Source: Flagellimonas ochracea
Lineage (GTDB): Bacteria; Bacteroidota; Bacteroidia; Flavobacteriales; Flavobacteriaceae
Direction of reading: 5' to 3'
Length of the DNA: 64,000 nt
NCBI RefSeq assembly: GCF_009903685.1
Contig: NZ_JAAABI010000002.1
Span: 868,001-932,000, forward strand
Shown here: piece by piece, positions 9,235 to 18,731 of the stretch
Layout: each line of letters starts with the position of its first letter
Position numbering within the stretch: the stretch's first letter is position 1
Position numbers and translations under genes: made by a program
The notes under the pieces: model-generated
Databases searched by the model: none
What the model was told of the DNA's origin: nothing
The model's input: only the letters and a program-made list of their open reading frames with translations

Positions 9235-10140
9235 ATGAGAATCAATCGGATTTCACTGTTAGTTATCTTAACGATTTTGTTGTTAGGTCTGAACTTTATG
9301 TTCGGAAACATCAACTCTAGGGAAAAAGATGCGCTTATAGCACTTTATCAGGCTACAAGTGGTGAAAGTTGGAATACTCCATGGGATTTAGATTCCGATA
9401 TAGCTACATGGAAGGGTGTAGAAGTAATTGACGGACATGTGGTCAGCATTAACCTCTTTCAGAACAATCTGGTAGGGGTATTGCCGGAAAATATTGGAGA
9501 ACTGAAATATCTAAGGCATCTTAACCTGGCTTTCAACCAGATAACAGGGGTGTTGCCAAAAGATATTGTAAAGCTTAAAAAGTTGAGAGTGCTACGCCTG
9601 GAAATGAACCGAATTAAAGGCTCCATACCCACAGGTGTGGGACAATTGAAAGAATTGGAGGTATTTTCCATGTTCAACAATTTTTTGTCCGGGCCCATTC
9701 CTGAAACATTTGGTAATCTTTCGAACCTAAGAGAACTCAACCTTTCGAGCAATAATCTCAAAGGTATTATTCCAGAATCCATCGGAAATCTCACTAAGTT
9801 GGAGGCCCTTGGACTGTTTGAAAACAATCTGGAGGGTTCCATTCCCGGAGAAATGGGAAAACTGGGACGGTTACGGGAATTGGTATTGGCCAATAATCAA
9901 TTGGGAGGAGAAATTCCCGTCGAATTTGGGCAACTGGCAAGTTTAAAGATTCTGCAACTACAAAATAATCGATTTAACTCCTATACCGGCCTCAAAGTTA
10001 TGAACGCCGATCAATTTCTGGTTTTCGATAGTGATGAGAATGTGTTCGAGCCAGGATTCAATCAAATTCAAATTCCTAGTACACGCACACGTATGGCAGA
10101 TACAAAATTTGAAGATGAAGATTTTGACGACATCGAGTAG
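9235..10140 (+). CDS. Secreted leucine-rich-repeat protein
   Basis: 301 residues from ATG 9235 (an upstream TTG at 9226 is possible). An N-terminal hydrophobic segment (about 6-23) is followed by a cap-like ALIALYQATSGESWNTPW segment common before bacterial LRRs. Some eight plant-type LRRs follow, with spacing LxxLxLxxNxLxGxIPxxxGxL. The tail is acidic (KFEDEDFDDIE). There is no T9SS C-terminal sorting domain. LRRs of this type mediate protein or glycan binding at the surface; the partner is unknown. A terminator follows. Confidence 0.8.
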   Translation: MRINRISLLVILTILLLGLNFMFGNINSREKDALIALYQATSGESWNTPWDLDSDIATWKGVEVIDGHVVSINLFQNNLVGVLPENIGELKYLRHLNLAFNQITGVLPKDIVKLKKLRVLRLEMNRIKGSIPTGVGQLKELEVFSMFNNFLSGPIPETFGNLSNLRELNLSSNNLKGIIPESIGNLTKLEALGLFENNLEGSIPGEMGKLGRLRELVLANNQLGGEIPVEFGQLASLKILQLQNNRFNSYTGLKVMNADQFLVFDSDENVFEPGFNQIQIPSTRTRMADTKFEDEDFDDIE

Positions 10141-10168
10141 TTTAGTTATATTTTAGTTAGTTTGGTTT

Positions 10169-10196
10169 GGGGATACGCAACAGTATCCCCTTTTTT
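10169..10196 (+). terminator. Intrinsic terminator after the LRR gene
   Basis: An 8-bp stem (GGGGATAC, loop GCAACA, GTATCCCC) is followed directly by TTTTTT. It separates the LRR gene from the RND operon. Confidence 0.9.
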
Positions 10197-10259
10197 ATGT
10201 CCAATCCCCAATTTTAACATTTTATGAAATATTTAACCTAAGACATTTCCAATACGAGA

Positions 10260-10267
10260 TAGCTTTG
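10260..10267 (+). promoter_or_regulatory. Candidate -7 box for the RND efflux operon
   Basis: TAGCTTTG is a full TAnnTTTG match 28 bases before the adaptor ATG and downstream of the preceding terminator. The -33 element is not obvious. Confidence 0.5.
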
Positions 10268-10295
10268 CAAGGACTAATTCATCCAACACGAACAA

Positions 10296-11432
10296 ATGCG
10301 CAAGCTTATTTTTTCAGCGGTAGTCGGTGCTATTATAATCGTTGCATCCTTATATTTCGCGGGGCTCATAGCTGGAAGCAAAGATAATAGAAGACCTCAA
10401 TCCCAAAAAGTGGTGAAAACCGTTTTTGTGGACACCGTAAAGAACGGAACAGTACCTATAGTTTTGCCTGCAAATGGAAATCTACAAGCCAAAAGAAGGG
10501 TAGAACTTTTTTCAGAAGTACAAGGGGTGTTCAGACCAGGAAGCAAACTTTTTAGAACGGGGCAAGAATACAACAAGGGACAAACACTTATTCGAATCGA
10601 TGCTGGAGAATACTACGCTAGTGTTCAAGCGGCAAAAAGCGACCTTTACAATTTGTTGACTTCTGTGATGCCCGACCTCCGGTTGGATTATCCAGAAATT
10701 TATCCCAAGTGGCAAGCGTATCTGAACAACTTTGATTTGGATAAGACCATACCGGTTTTGCCCGATATGACTTCTGAGAAAGAAAAATTCTTTATCACCG
10801 GAAGAGGAATTGTCTCCAGCTATTATAATGTAAGAAACATGGAACAACGCCTTATAAAATATACCATAATTGCTCCTTTCAATGGAATTTTGACCGACGC
10901 CTTGGTGACCGAGGGCACCTTGGTCCGAGCAGGCCAGAAACTGGGGGATTTTATCAATACGGGATTATACGAGCTGGAAGTTTCGGTAAGTAAAACTTAT
11001 GGGGATTTCTTAAAATTAGGCAAAAAAGTGGAGCTGTCCACCTTGAACAACACTCAAAAATATACTGGAAAAGTAACTAGGATTAATGGTCGTGTAGATC
11101 AAAACTCGCAAACCATTATGGTGTACATCGAAGTGAGTGGAGATAACCTGAAAGAGGGCCAATACCTAGAAGCGAATTTGGAGGCCAAGGAAGAACCCGA
11201 TGCCATTGAAATTGACCGTTCTCTTTTGTTGGAAAACAATCAAATTTTTGTGGTACGAGACTCGGTACTCGATCTAATTGATGTCAGTCCCGTTTATTTC
11301 TCCGATAAGAAGGTTGTATTAAAAAATGTTCCTGATGGTGAGGTGTTTGTTTCCAAAGCATTGACCGGAGCTTATGCTGGAATGCTGGTAAAGATATTTG
11401 ACGAGGGAAAATCCAAAAAAGGTAAATCGTGA
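10296..11432 (+). CDS. RND efflux periplasmic adaptor subunit (HlyD/MFP family)
   Basis: 378 residues. An N-terminal membrane anchor (about 5-25) is followed by a lipoyl-like half-motif (LPANGNLQAKRRVELFSEVQG), a short helical hairpin interrupted by a roughly 70-residue insert rich in Asp and Pro, the second lipoyl half (YTIIAPFNGILTDALVTEGTLVRAGQKL) and a beta-barrel domain. Adaptors of this kind bridge the inner-membrane RND pump and the TolC channel. The pump gene overlaps by 4 bp, so the two are translationally coupled. Substrate is not predictable. Confidence 0.9.
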   Translation: MRKLIFSAVVGAIIIVASLYFAGLIAGSKDNRRPQSQKVVKTVFVDTVKNGTVPIVLPANGNLQAKRRVELFSEVQGVFRPGSKLFRTGQEYNKGQTLIRIDAGEYYASVQAAKSDLYNLLTSVMPDLRLDYPEIYPKWQAYLNNFDLDKTIPVLPDMTSEKEKFFITGRGIVSSYYNVRNMEQRLIKYTIIAPFNGILTDALVTEGTLVRAGQKLGDFINTGLYELEVSVSKTYGDFLKLGKKVELSTLNNTQKYTGKVTRINGRVDQNSQTIMVYIEVSGDNLKEGQYLEANLEAKEEPDAIEIDRSLLLENNQIFVVRDSVLDLIDVSPVYFSDKKVVLKNVPDGEVFVSKALTGAYAGMLVKIFDEGKSKKGKS

Positions 11433-14400
11433 AAAAGGTCATTTCCTATTTCATAAAGTATCATGTTGCCGTCAATACAATTATTGTGGCCTTTTTTGTA
11501 TTTGGTATTGTGGGTGCACTTTCCCTTAAATCATCTTTTTTCCCACTTACCGAATCCAAGAATGTATTGATTAGCATTACCTATCCTGGAGCCTCACCTC
11601 AGGAAGTGGAGGAGGGTATAGTGCTCAAAATAGAGGACAACCTCAAAGGATTGGAAGGCGTGGAACGGGTTACTTCCACCTCACGCGAAAATAGCGGCTC
11701 CATCAATGTGGAGATTGAGAAAGGAAGGGATATTGACTTCATGCTTCTAGAAGTAAAAAATGCGGTGGACCGGGTGCCCACGTTTCCAATAGGTATGGAA
11801 CCATTGATTGTTTCAAAACAGGAAGCCGTTAGGCCCACAATCAGCTTTGCCATTAGTGGAGATGAAATACCCTTGGCCACCTTGAAACAAATTGGGCGTC
11901 AAATAGAGAATGACCTGCGCGCCATGGACGGTATCTCACAGATAGATATAGCGGGTTATCCAGAGGAGGAAATAGAGATAGCTGTAAATGAAAACAACTT
12001 ACTGGCCTATAATTTGTCATTTAACGAAGTGGCACAGGCCGTAGCCAACGCCAATATTTTGGTTACCGGAGGAAACATCAAGACCGTTGCTGAAGAGTAT
12101 CTGATCAGGGCCAATAATCGATCCTATTACGGAGATGAGTTGTCCAATGTGGTGGTCAGGGCGGATGCTGATGGGCGAACCGTTCGATTAAAAGACGTTG
12201 CCATTATTCGAGACCGTTTTTCTGAAACCCCCAACACTTCTTACTTCAATGGCGATTTGGCGGTTAATGTGACCATCACCAGTACCAATACCGAAGACCT
12301 TATAGATTCAGCAGAAAGAGTAAAGGACTATATTGAAGATTTTAATCAGAAGTACACCAATGTGCAGCTGGCGGTGGTGAGGGACCTATCAAAAACCTTG
12401 ACCCAACGGACCCAACTGCTAAGGGAAAATGCTATCGTAGGGATGCTTTTGGTCCTTTTGTTCCTTTCCCTATTTCTAAATACACGTTTGGCTTTTTGGG
12501 TGGCTTTTGGGTTGCCAATAGCCTTTTTGGGAATGTTCGTATTTGCTCCAATGGTCAATGTCACTATCAACGTACTGTCCCTTTTTGGTATGATTATCGT
12601 TATCGGTATTTTAGTGGATGATGGTATTGTAATTGCCGAGAACATCTATCAACATTATGAGAAGGGAAAATCTCCCATACAGGCGGCCATCGATGGTACC
12701 ATGGAAGTGCTTCCGCCCATTATTTCAGCCATTCTGACCACAGTATTGGCATTCTCAATTTTCCTCTTTTTGGATGGACGGATAGGAGATTTTTTCAGTG
12801 AGGTATCTGTTATTGTAATATTGACCCTGGTGGTTTCCTTGGTAGAAGCCCTTATAATTCTTCCGGCGCACTTGGCACATTCCAAAGCATTGCAACCACA
12901 GGATAAAAAACCAAAAACTGGTATTGCAAAGGTGTTTTCCAAACTTCGGGTCATAAATAAAATGGGGGACCGGGCCATGGCTTATATGCGGGACAGATGG
13001 TATGCTCCCACCTTGAGGTTTGCCTTGGACTATAAGTTTTTGATGTTTGCGATCTTTTTTATGGCATTGGTATTGACTTTTGGCTCCATTGGGGGAGGTA
13101 TTATTAGAACAGCCTTTTTTCCAAGAATTGCAAGTGACCGTATTGCGGTGGAACTTAGAATGCCGAACGGCACCAATGAAAAAGTCACGGATTCTATTAT
13201 CAGTCTGATTCAAGAAAAAGCATATGTGGTCAATCAAGAGTTGACCGAGCAATACTTGCAGGGAATGAATCAGGAATTGTTCGAAAACATGATTAAAAAT
13301 GTGGGGCCTGGCTCTTCCACGGCAACCTTGGTCATAAATTTATTGCCGGGTGAGGAACGGCCAGATGAGATACGGGCAGATCTTGTAACTACCAGGCTGC
13401 GAGAGTTGGTAGGTCCCGTAATTGGTGTGGAAAGTCTAATTTATGGTTCCGGTGGAAATTTCGGAGGTGACCCCGTATCTGTTTCGTTATTGGGTAACAA
13501 TATTACCGAACTAAAGGCGGCTAAAGAAGAGCTTAAAGCTGCAATGCTTAACAATGCCACGCTCAAAGATGTTACTGATAACGACCCCGCGGGGATTAAG
13601 GAAATCCGTTTGGAGCTTAAAGAAAATGCATACTTGCTGGGGCTGGACCTTCGAACTGTGATGAACCAGGTTAGGGCCGCTTTCTTTGGAGCGCAGGCAC
13701 AGCGGTTTCAGCGAGGTCAAGATGAAATACGGGTTTGGGTGCGCTACGACCGCACCAATAGGTCTTCCATAGCCGATTTGGATGAAATGCGCATTTTGGC
13801 TCCCAATGGAGAGCGCATTCCCTTGAAAGAGATTGCTACCTATTCCATTGAGCGTGGAGATGTGGCCATTAATCATTTGGACGGTCAGAGGGAAATACAG
13901 GTTTCCTCAGATTTGACAAATCCTGAAACCACTAGTGGAACAGATGCCATGGCATGGATAAGAAATGAGGTGATGCCTGAAATTACATCAAAATATCCAT
14001 CCATTGTTCCCTCTTACGAAGGGCAAAACAGGGAAGCCAATAAATTTAGGAACTCCTTACGTTTTGTGGGACTCACCGTTCTTTTTCTGATTTACATTAC
14101 CATTGCTTTTACCTTTAGGAGTTTTAGCCAACCCCTGCTGTTATTGCTTTTGGTGCCTTTTAGTTTAACCGCGGTGGCTTGGGGCCATTGGATTCATGGC
14201 TTCCCAGTGAATATTCTTTCCCTACTTGGTATCATTGCACTTATTGGAATTATGGTGAACGATGGCTTGGTGCTCATTGGAAAATTCAATATTAACTTGA
14301 GAAACGGAATGACGTTCAACGAGGCAATTTACGAAGCAGGACGCTCCCGTTTTAGGGCTATATTTTTGACATCCTTGACCACCATAGCCGGTTTGGCACC

Positions 14401-14716
14401 CTTGTTATTGGAAAAAAGTAGACAAGCACAGTTCTTAAAACCCATGGCCATATCCATTGCCTATGGCATTGCCTTTGCCACTTTTCTCACTCTGTTGATG
14501 CTGCCTTTGCTTCTCTCTTTCGGAAATAATGTAAAGGTTTGGACAAAAACATTATGGACTGGTGAAAAAGTTTCCAAAGAAGAAGTGGAAAGGGCGATTA
14601 AAGAACAGCATGAAGAAGAATTCATGTTAGCGGGAACCAAGCAGAAATTGAATGGAGCCTCCAATGGATCAACAACTGAGGAAACAACTTCAAAAGTTTT
14701 AGAAGAGACTACATAA
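11429..14716 (+). CDS. RND efflux transporter permease (HAE1-like)
   Basis: 1095 residues starting at GTG 11429, inside the adaptor's stop (GTGA overlap). Typical RND layout: TM1 near residues 8-30, a periplasmic porter domain beginning ITYPGASPQEVEEGI, TM2-6 with GILVDDGIVIAENIY carrying the paired Asp of the proton relay, a second porter domain, and TM7-12 ending near residue 1045. The cytoplasmic tail (about 50 residues) is polar. It exports hydrophobic or toxic compounds using the proton gradient, together with the flanking adaptor and channel. It ends one base into the TolC gene. Confidence 0.93.
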   Translation: MKKVISYFIKYHVAVNTIIVAFFVFGIVGALSLKSSFFPLTESKNVLISITYPGASPQEVEEGIVLKIEDNLKGLEGVERVTSTSRENSGSINVEIEKGRDIDFMLLEVKNAVDRVPTFPIGMEPLIVSKQEAVRPTISFAISGDEIPLATLKQIGRQIENDLRAMDGISQIDIAGYPEEEIEIAVNENNLLAYNLSFNEVAQAVANANILVTGGNIKTVAEEYLIRANNRSYYGDELSNVVVRADADGRTVRLKDVAIIRDRFSETPNTSYFNGDLAVNVTITSTNTEDLIDSAERVKDYIEDFNQKYTNVQLAVVRDLSKTLTQRTQLLRENAIVGMLLVLLFLSLFLNTRLAFWVAFGLPIAFLGMFVFAPMVNVTINVLSLFGMIIVIGILVDDGIVIAENIYQHYEKGKSPIQAAIDGTMEVLPPIISAILTTVLAFSIFLFLDGRIGDFFSEVSVIVILTLVVSLVEALIILPAHLAHSKALQPQDKKPKTGIAKVFSKLRVINKMGDRAMAYMRDRWYAPTLRFALDYKFLMFAIFFMALVLTFGSIGGGIIRTAFFPRIASDRIAVELRMPNGTNEKVTDSIISLIQEKAYVVNQELTEQYLQGMNQELFENMIKNVGPGSSTATLVINLLPGEERPDEIRADLVTTRLRELVGPVIGVESLIYGSGGNFGGDPVSVSLLGNNITELKAAKEELKAAMLNNATLKDVTDNDPAGIKEIRLELKENAYLLGLDLRTVMNQVRAAFFGAQAQRFQRGQDEIRVWVRYDRTNRSSIADLDEMRILAPNGERIPLKEIATYSIERGDVAINHLDGQREIQVSSDLTNPETTSGTDAMAWIRNEVMPEITSKYPSIVPSYEGQNREANKFRNSLRFVGLTVLFLIYITIAFTFRSFSQPLLLLLLVPFSLTAVAWGHWIHGFPVNILSLLGIIALIGIMVNDGLVLIGKFNINLRNGMTFNEAIYEAGRSRFRAIFLTSLTTIAGLAPLLLEKSRQAQFLKPMAISIAYGIAFATFLTLLMLPLLLSFGNNVKVWTKTLWTGEKVSKEEVERAIKEQHEEEFMLAGTKQKLNGASNGSTTEETTSKVLEETT

Positions 14717-16038
14717 TGAGAAGTATATTTTTCGCCCTAGCCTTGATTTTAATGGTTTTTGTCCATATCGGAAATGCACAGGAGGTACTTTCCAAAGACG
14801 AGGCCATTGCGCTGGTATTGGAAAATAACCTTGGCATACAAGTGGCAAGAAATACCAATAAGATTGATGAGAACAATGCCAGTATTTTCAATTCGGGGTA
14901 TTTACCTTCGGTAACGGCCAATGCTGCAGGAAGCATAGATCGTCAAAATACGGAGGGTATTTTGGGCAATGGTGAAACTCGAACTGCAGATGGCGCTGAG
15001 ACACGTAGGTACAACGCTTCGGTTAATGTAAACTATACCCTGTTTGATGGTTTGGGGCGCTACTACAACTATAAAAGTTTTAAGGAACGCAGCCAACAAT
15101 CTGAACTGGAGGTAAGACAGACCATAGAAACCACCATACTGCAATTATTCTCGGTGTATTATGAGGTAGCTAGACTTACAGAGAACACCAGCAATTTAGA
15201 ACAAGCTCTGGGAATATCGAGGGATAGGTTAAAACGGGCCAAATATCAATTTGAATATGGACAGAACACAGGTTTGGACGTACTAAATGCAGAAGTTGAT
15301 GTAAATACCGACAGCATCAATCTGTTGAATTCGCGGCAGCAACTGCGTAATACCATGCGGGATTTAAACCTCATTCTAAACCGTGAACTTTCAAGTCAAT
15401 TTAAGGCGGATACCACGGTGAGTTTTGTTCCAGAATTACAAATGGAAAGCATGCAAAACGAAGCCAACATGAACAATGTACGTCTTCTAATTGCCGAAAA
15501 GGACATCAACATAAATGATTACGGAATTAAAGTGGCCCGAAGTGATTTTTTACCGACTATTGGACTTACAGGAAGTTACGGTTGGAACGAGTCCAACAAT
15601 AATAGTCCGTTGGCTTTTGTCATTCAAAACACCTCCACCGGTGTCTCGGGTGGCGTGAACCTTACCTGGAATCTATTTGATGGTGGACGTTCCATAACCG
15701 GTTTCAAAAATGCCAGAATCAGCAAGGAAAATCAGGAATTGCTGCAAAAACAAATAGAGTTGGAAGTAGAGCGCGATATTCAAAATGCATGGGACAGCTA
15801 CACCAATGCCCTCTACGTATTGGAAGTGCAAGAGAAGAATCTTCAAACCAATCAAAACAATTTTAAGCGTACGGATGAACGCTATGCAATGGGGCAGGTT
15901 ACCTCCATCGAGTTCAGGCAAGCCCAGTTGAATTTATTGAACGCCGAACTGGCACAGAGCCAGGCCAAGTACGAGGCTAAGTTGGCGGAACTGCAAATGC
16001 TTCAGGTAAGTGGTCAATTGCTCAATGTGGACTTCTAA
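14716..16038 (+). CDS. TolC-family outer-membrane efflux channel
   Basis: 440 residues. The signal peptide MRSIFFALALILMVFVHIGNAQ is followed by two outer-membrane-efflux-protein repeats rich in Asn, Gln and Glu. The repeats show the usual internal duplication: VNYTLFDGLGRYYNYKSF in the first half and LTWNLFDGGRSITGFKNA in the second. The ATG shares a base with the pump's stop codon (TAATG). It is the exit duct of the tripartite RND system and the last gene of the three-gene operon. Confidence 0.92.
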   Translation: MRSIFFALALILMVFVHIGNAQEVLSKDEAIALVLENNLGIQVARNTNKIDENNASIFNSGYLPSVTANAAGSIDRQNTEGILGNGETRTADGAETRRYNASVNVNYTLFDGLGRYYNYKSFKERSQQSELEVRQTIETTILQLFSVYYEVARLTENTSNLEQALGISRDRLKRAKYQFEYGQNTGLDVLNAEVDVNTDSINLLNSRQQLRNTMRDLNLILNRELSSQFKADTTVSFVPELQMESMQNEANMNNVRLLIAEKDININDYGIKVARSDFLPTIGLTGSYGWNESNNNSPLAFVIQNTSTGVSGGVNLTWNLFDGGRSITGFKNARISKENQELLQKQIELEVERDIQNAWDSYTNALYVLEVQEKNLQTNQNNFKRTDERYAMGQVTSIEFRQAQLNLLNAELAQSQAKYEAKLAELQMLQVSGQLLNVDF

Positions 16039-16090
16039 CATTCCCATCTAAAGATTTGGGGCTTCTGGTTTCTAACATTGTAAGCTGATT

Positions 16091-16273
16091 ATGTACGAAC
16101 ACTTCTTTAATTGTCCCTATTGTTGGGAGCCGATTTCTTTTCTACTGGATAGTTCTGTGTCCAATCAAACTTATATTGAGGATTGTGAAGTGTGCTGCAA
16201 CCCCATTGAGGTTACTGTGACTTTTGAAGAAGACGAGCTCTCAGGGTTTACTGCAGAGGAATTGGGGCAATAA
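16091..16273 (+). CDS. CPXCG-motif cysteine-rich small protein
   Basis: 60 residues. Two cysteine pairs (CPYC at 8-11, and CEVCC near 36-40) suggest a zinc-binding knuckle, followed by an acidic tail. The family is annotated as CPXCG-motif proteins and is widespread in Proteobacteria and Bacteroidota, with no known role. It lies 52 bp after the TolC gene and may be read through from it. Confidence 0.75.
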   Translation: MYEHFFNCPYCWEPISFLLDSSVSNQTYIEDCEVCCNPIEVTVTFEEDELSGFTAEELGQ

Positions 16274-16375
16274 GCGATTATACCTCTTAAATATTCAAAT
16301 ATCTATAAAGGATTATCGGGATTATCAAATCTTAAGTAGCCTTTATTTATCTTGTTTGAAATTTCAAGCGAACAA

Positions 16376-16912
16376 ATGAACGATATGAAATACAAAGGAA
16401 AAAAGACTATGTTGCCTATGGCCTTGAGTTTACTTGTAGCTATGGCAACTGCTTTGGCGCAGGAAGAAGAACCTTCAAAACTCTTGGATTTTTGGGTGGG
16501 GACATGGGAAGTCAGCTGGGATGAATCCGAAGGGAAAAAAGGAAAAGGAATCAACCGAATTGAAAAGATACTTGATGACAAGGTGGTACAAGAACATTTT
16601 GAAATCCATGAGGGAAAAGGAAAAGGATTCAAAGGGACCAGTATTTCTGTTTATCAGGCAGCTGTTAATCAATGGAAACAGTCTTGGGCAGACAGCCAAG
16701 GCTCTTTCTTTTGTCTGACCGGAAAACTCACAGGGGAAAAGAAAATATTTCAAACTGACATCAAGGAAACTGCCGATGGTAAAAAAAACACACAAAGAAT
16801 GGTTTTTTATAATATAACCCGGGATGCTTTGACCTGGGATTGGGAATCATCTACCGATGGTGGTGAAGCCTGGACACTCAACTGGCGAATTGACTATAAA
16901 CGAAAAAAATGA
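16376..16912 (+). CDS. Secreted DUF1579-like protein
   Basis: 178 residues from ATG 16376. A second ATG at 16385 gives an equally good signal peptide (hydrophobic core LPMALSLLVAMATALA), and a TTG at 16352 is less likely. The mature part begins with KLLDFWVGTWEVSWDE, the opening strand of lipocalin/DUF1579-like beta barrels, and ends NWRIDYKRKK. No catalytic residues are recognisable. The stop overlaps the start of the next gene by 4 bp, and that gene is a diverged paralogue, so the two are probably made together. Confidence 0.65.
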   Translation: MNDMKYKGKKTMLPMALSLLVAMATALAQEEEPSKLLDFWVGTWEVSWDESEGKKGKGINRIEKILDDKVVQEHFEIHEGKGKGFKGTSISVYQAAVNQWKQSWADSQGSFFCLTGKLTGEKKIFQTDIKETADGKKNTQRMVFYNITRDALTWDWESSTDGGEAWTLNWRIDYKRKK

Positions 16913-17496
16913 AAAAGATAATTACATTCTTACTTTTTGTCAGTATACTGGTTTGCGCTTGCAACCAACCTGTAAAGTCTATTGAAGTAACTAAAAGCGA
17001 GGTAAAGAAAGAGTTTGGCATATTGAACAAAAATGCTCCTATTGAAACCCAACAATATGGTCGATTGGTGGGGGAGTGGGACTGTTTGATAACCAATTAC
17101 CAAAATGATACTACTGCTTCGCAAAGCCGGGCAAGTTGGGTTTTTAAATATGCATTAGAGGGCTATGCCATACAAGACTACTGGAAAAATCCTTCAAATT
17201 TGGATTCGGTAAACCAACGACAGATAATAGGAACCAATATTCGCATTTTTAATCCGCGTTTAGATTTATGGCAATGTGCCTGGATGGAAAACCAAGCTGG
17301 TTCCATAGCTGGTGTATGGGTGTCCCATGTAAATGAAAAAGATGAGATTTTGTTATATGATGAATCCAAACAATGGCAGATTACCTTTTATAATATTTCA
17401 GAAGATGCTTTTGATTGGAAATGGGAAGTTCGGCGACCGGATGGTGGAATGCAGCTCAGCACGACCATCACTGCCAATAAGAGGAAAACCTTATAA
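16909..17496 (+). CDS. DUF1579-like lipoprotein
   Basis: 195 residues with an SPII signal ending VCAC (Cys18). The body starts YGRLVGEWDCLITNY and repeats the WVGTWEVSWD pattern of the preceding protein; both end with a ...YNISEDAFDWKWE-like strand and a W/T-rich terminus, so they are paralogues. The GTPxxWDC-type barrel is probably a small ligand-binding fold. It ends 5 bp from the stop of a convergent AraC regulator. Function unknown. Confidence 0.65.
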   Translation: MKKIITFLLFVSILVCACNQPVKSIEVTKSEVKKEFGILNKNAPIETQQYGRLVGEWDCLITNYQNDTTASQSRASWVFKYALEGYAIQDYWKNPSNLDSVNQRQIIGTNIRIFNPRLDLWQCAWMENQAGSIAGVWVSHVNEKDEILLYDESKQWQITFYNISEDAFDWKWEVRRPDGGMQLSTTITANKRKTL

Positions 17497-17500
17497 AGCA

Positions 17501-18622
17501 CTAAACATTATTGGATATTAGTTCTTTTCGGTATAGGGAAGGTGTTGTTCCAGTATGTCTTTTGAATGCCTTGTTAAAGGATACTGTATTGTTGAAGCCG
17601 GATAAGAAACCAATCTCCGCTAAGTTCATTTGATTTTTTTTTGCCTCTAACAACCTTATGGCCTCTTCCACACGGTAAAGATTGATGAAGTCGAAAAAAT
17701 TGTTTTGAAAATGTTCGTTGATTACCTGTGAAGTGTGGTGCCTGGCTGTTCCAAGGGCATCCGCAAGGTCGTCAAGCCGAAGTTCCCGGTTGAGGTATGG
17801 CTTTTCCCGGACCATCAGGTCAAGAAGATTTTCTTTGAGCTCTTTGGAGTAATTTTCCGAAAGGCCGGTTTTTTTGTACTTGATAAAAGGTATCACCGAA
17901 GCTATCGGCTTGCCTTGGAATATCACTGGGTAGTTGAACGCAAAGTAGGCGGCCGTCATTACCGAGATGCACAAAATCAGTGTGATGAAATAATCCTGAT
18001 CCAAGGTCAACAATCTCGAATAGACAAGGGAGTAATATGCAACGTAACTTAAAACGCAACCGACATAGCAAAGAATAGTTGTCCGGACCCAGATTCGAAG
18101 ATCTTCATCTTTTCCAAAGAAATTGTAGAACTTCCAAATGGCGCAAATGCCGTAAATAGACATGAGCAGCAGCAAACCAACCTCCATAAAGATGCTGCTA
18201 TGGATATATTGGGCCCATGCCTTTTCTTCTTGCACTTGTAATTTATGCTCCGTGGAAAGCAAATAGTAGGATGAGTTCATCAAAAAAATGATCAAAAAAG
18301 GGAGAATGTGAACAAAATCACGCGCTATCCGAATACGATATCCATGTACAAGATTCTTCAGATAGAAAAAGAAAACCGGCCCAATTAGGGAAAGCGGCAG
18401 TACATAAGTGGCATTAAAATGAATTAATGGGGGTTGATACAGTTTTTTCGTCCAAAAAAGCACGTTGTACACAATAAGCCAACCACATAAGAGCAAAAAA
18501 AGGGAAAACAATCTATTTGCATACCTAAAAGAGCCTTCTTTTTTAAGGAAGAACAGTACTGAAAGTAAAAATGCTTGAAAGCCTAAAAACAAAATAAATA
18601 TTTCCCAATTCGTCATTTGCAT
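17501..18622 (-). CDS. Membrane-anchored AraC-family regulator (7TM + HTH)
   Basis: 373 residues. Seven predicted transmembrane helices fill residues 5-235; the C-terminal 110 residues form an AraC-type double HTH (LDDLADALGTARHHTSQVINEHF, then AEIGFLSGFNNTVSFNKAFKRHTGTTPSLYR). This architecture is common in Bacteroidota and suggests signal sensing in the membrane with direct DNA binding. Starts at 18622 or 18616 are both possible. Nearby targets are not evident: the flanking DUF1579 pair is convergent and the next gene is a separate regulator. Confidence 0.85.
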   Translation of the reverse strand: MQMTNWEIFILFLGFQAFLLSVLFFLKKEGSFRYANRLFSLFLLLCGWLIVYNVLFWTKKLYQPPLIHFNATYVLPLSLIGPVFFFYLKNLVHGYRIRIARDFVHILPFLIIFLMNSSYYLLSTEHKLQVQEEKAWAQYIHSSIFMEVGLLLLMSIYGICAIWKFYNFFGKDEDLRIWVRTTILCYVGCVLSYVAYYSLVYSRLLTLDQDYFITLILCISVMTAAYFAFNYPVIFQGKPIASVIPFIKYKKTGLSENYSKELKENLLDLMVREKPYLNRELRLDDLADALGTARHHTSQVINEHFQNNFFDFINLYRVEEAIRLLEAKKNQMNLAEIGFLSGFNNTVSFNKAFKRHTGTTPSLYRKELISNNV

Positions 18623-18731
18623 TCAAAATTATGATCAAACCCCATATCAATGTAGAATTCTTATCAGCATTATACTAATTATACGCTGCGATATCATAAA
18701 GTAGAAATATGTAGCTGTTTTACTAAATTAA

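Noticed and set aside
18624..18631. TAATTTTG on the minus strand as a promoter for the 7TM-AraC gene
   Set aside because: It lies only 1-8 bases before the ATG, so a transcript would start inside the gene; it would require a leaderless start at 18616, for which there is no other evidence.
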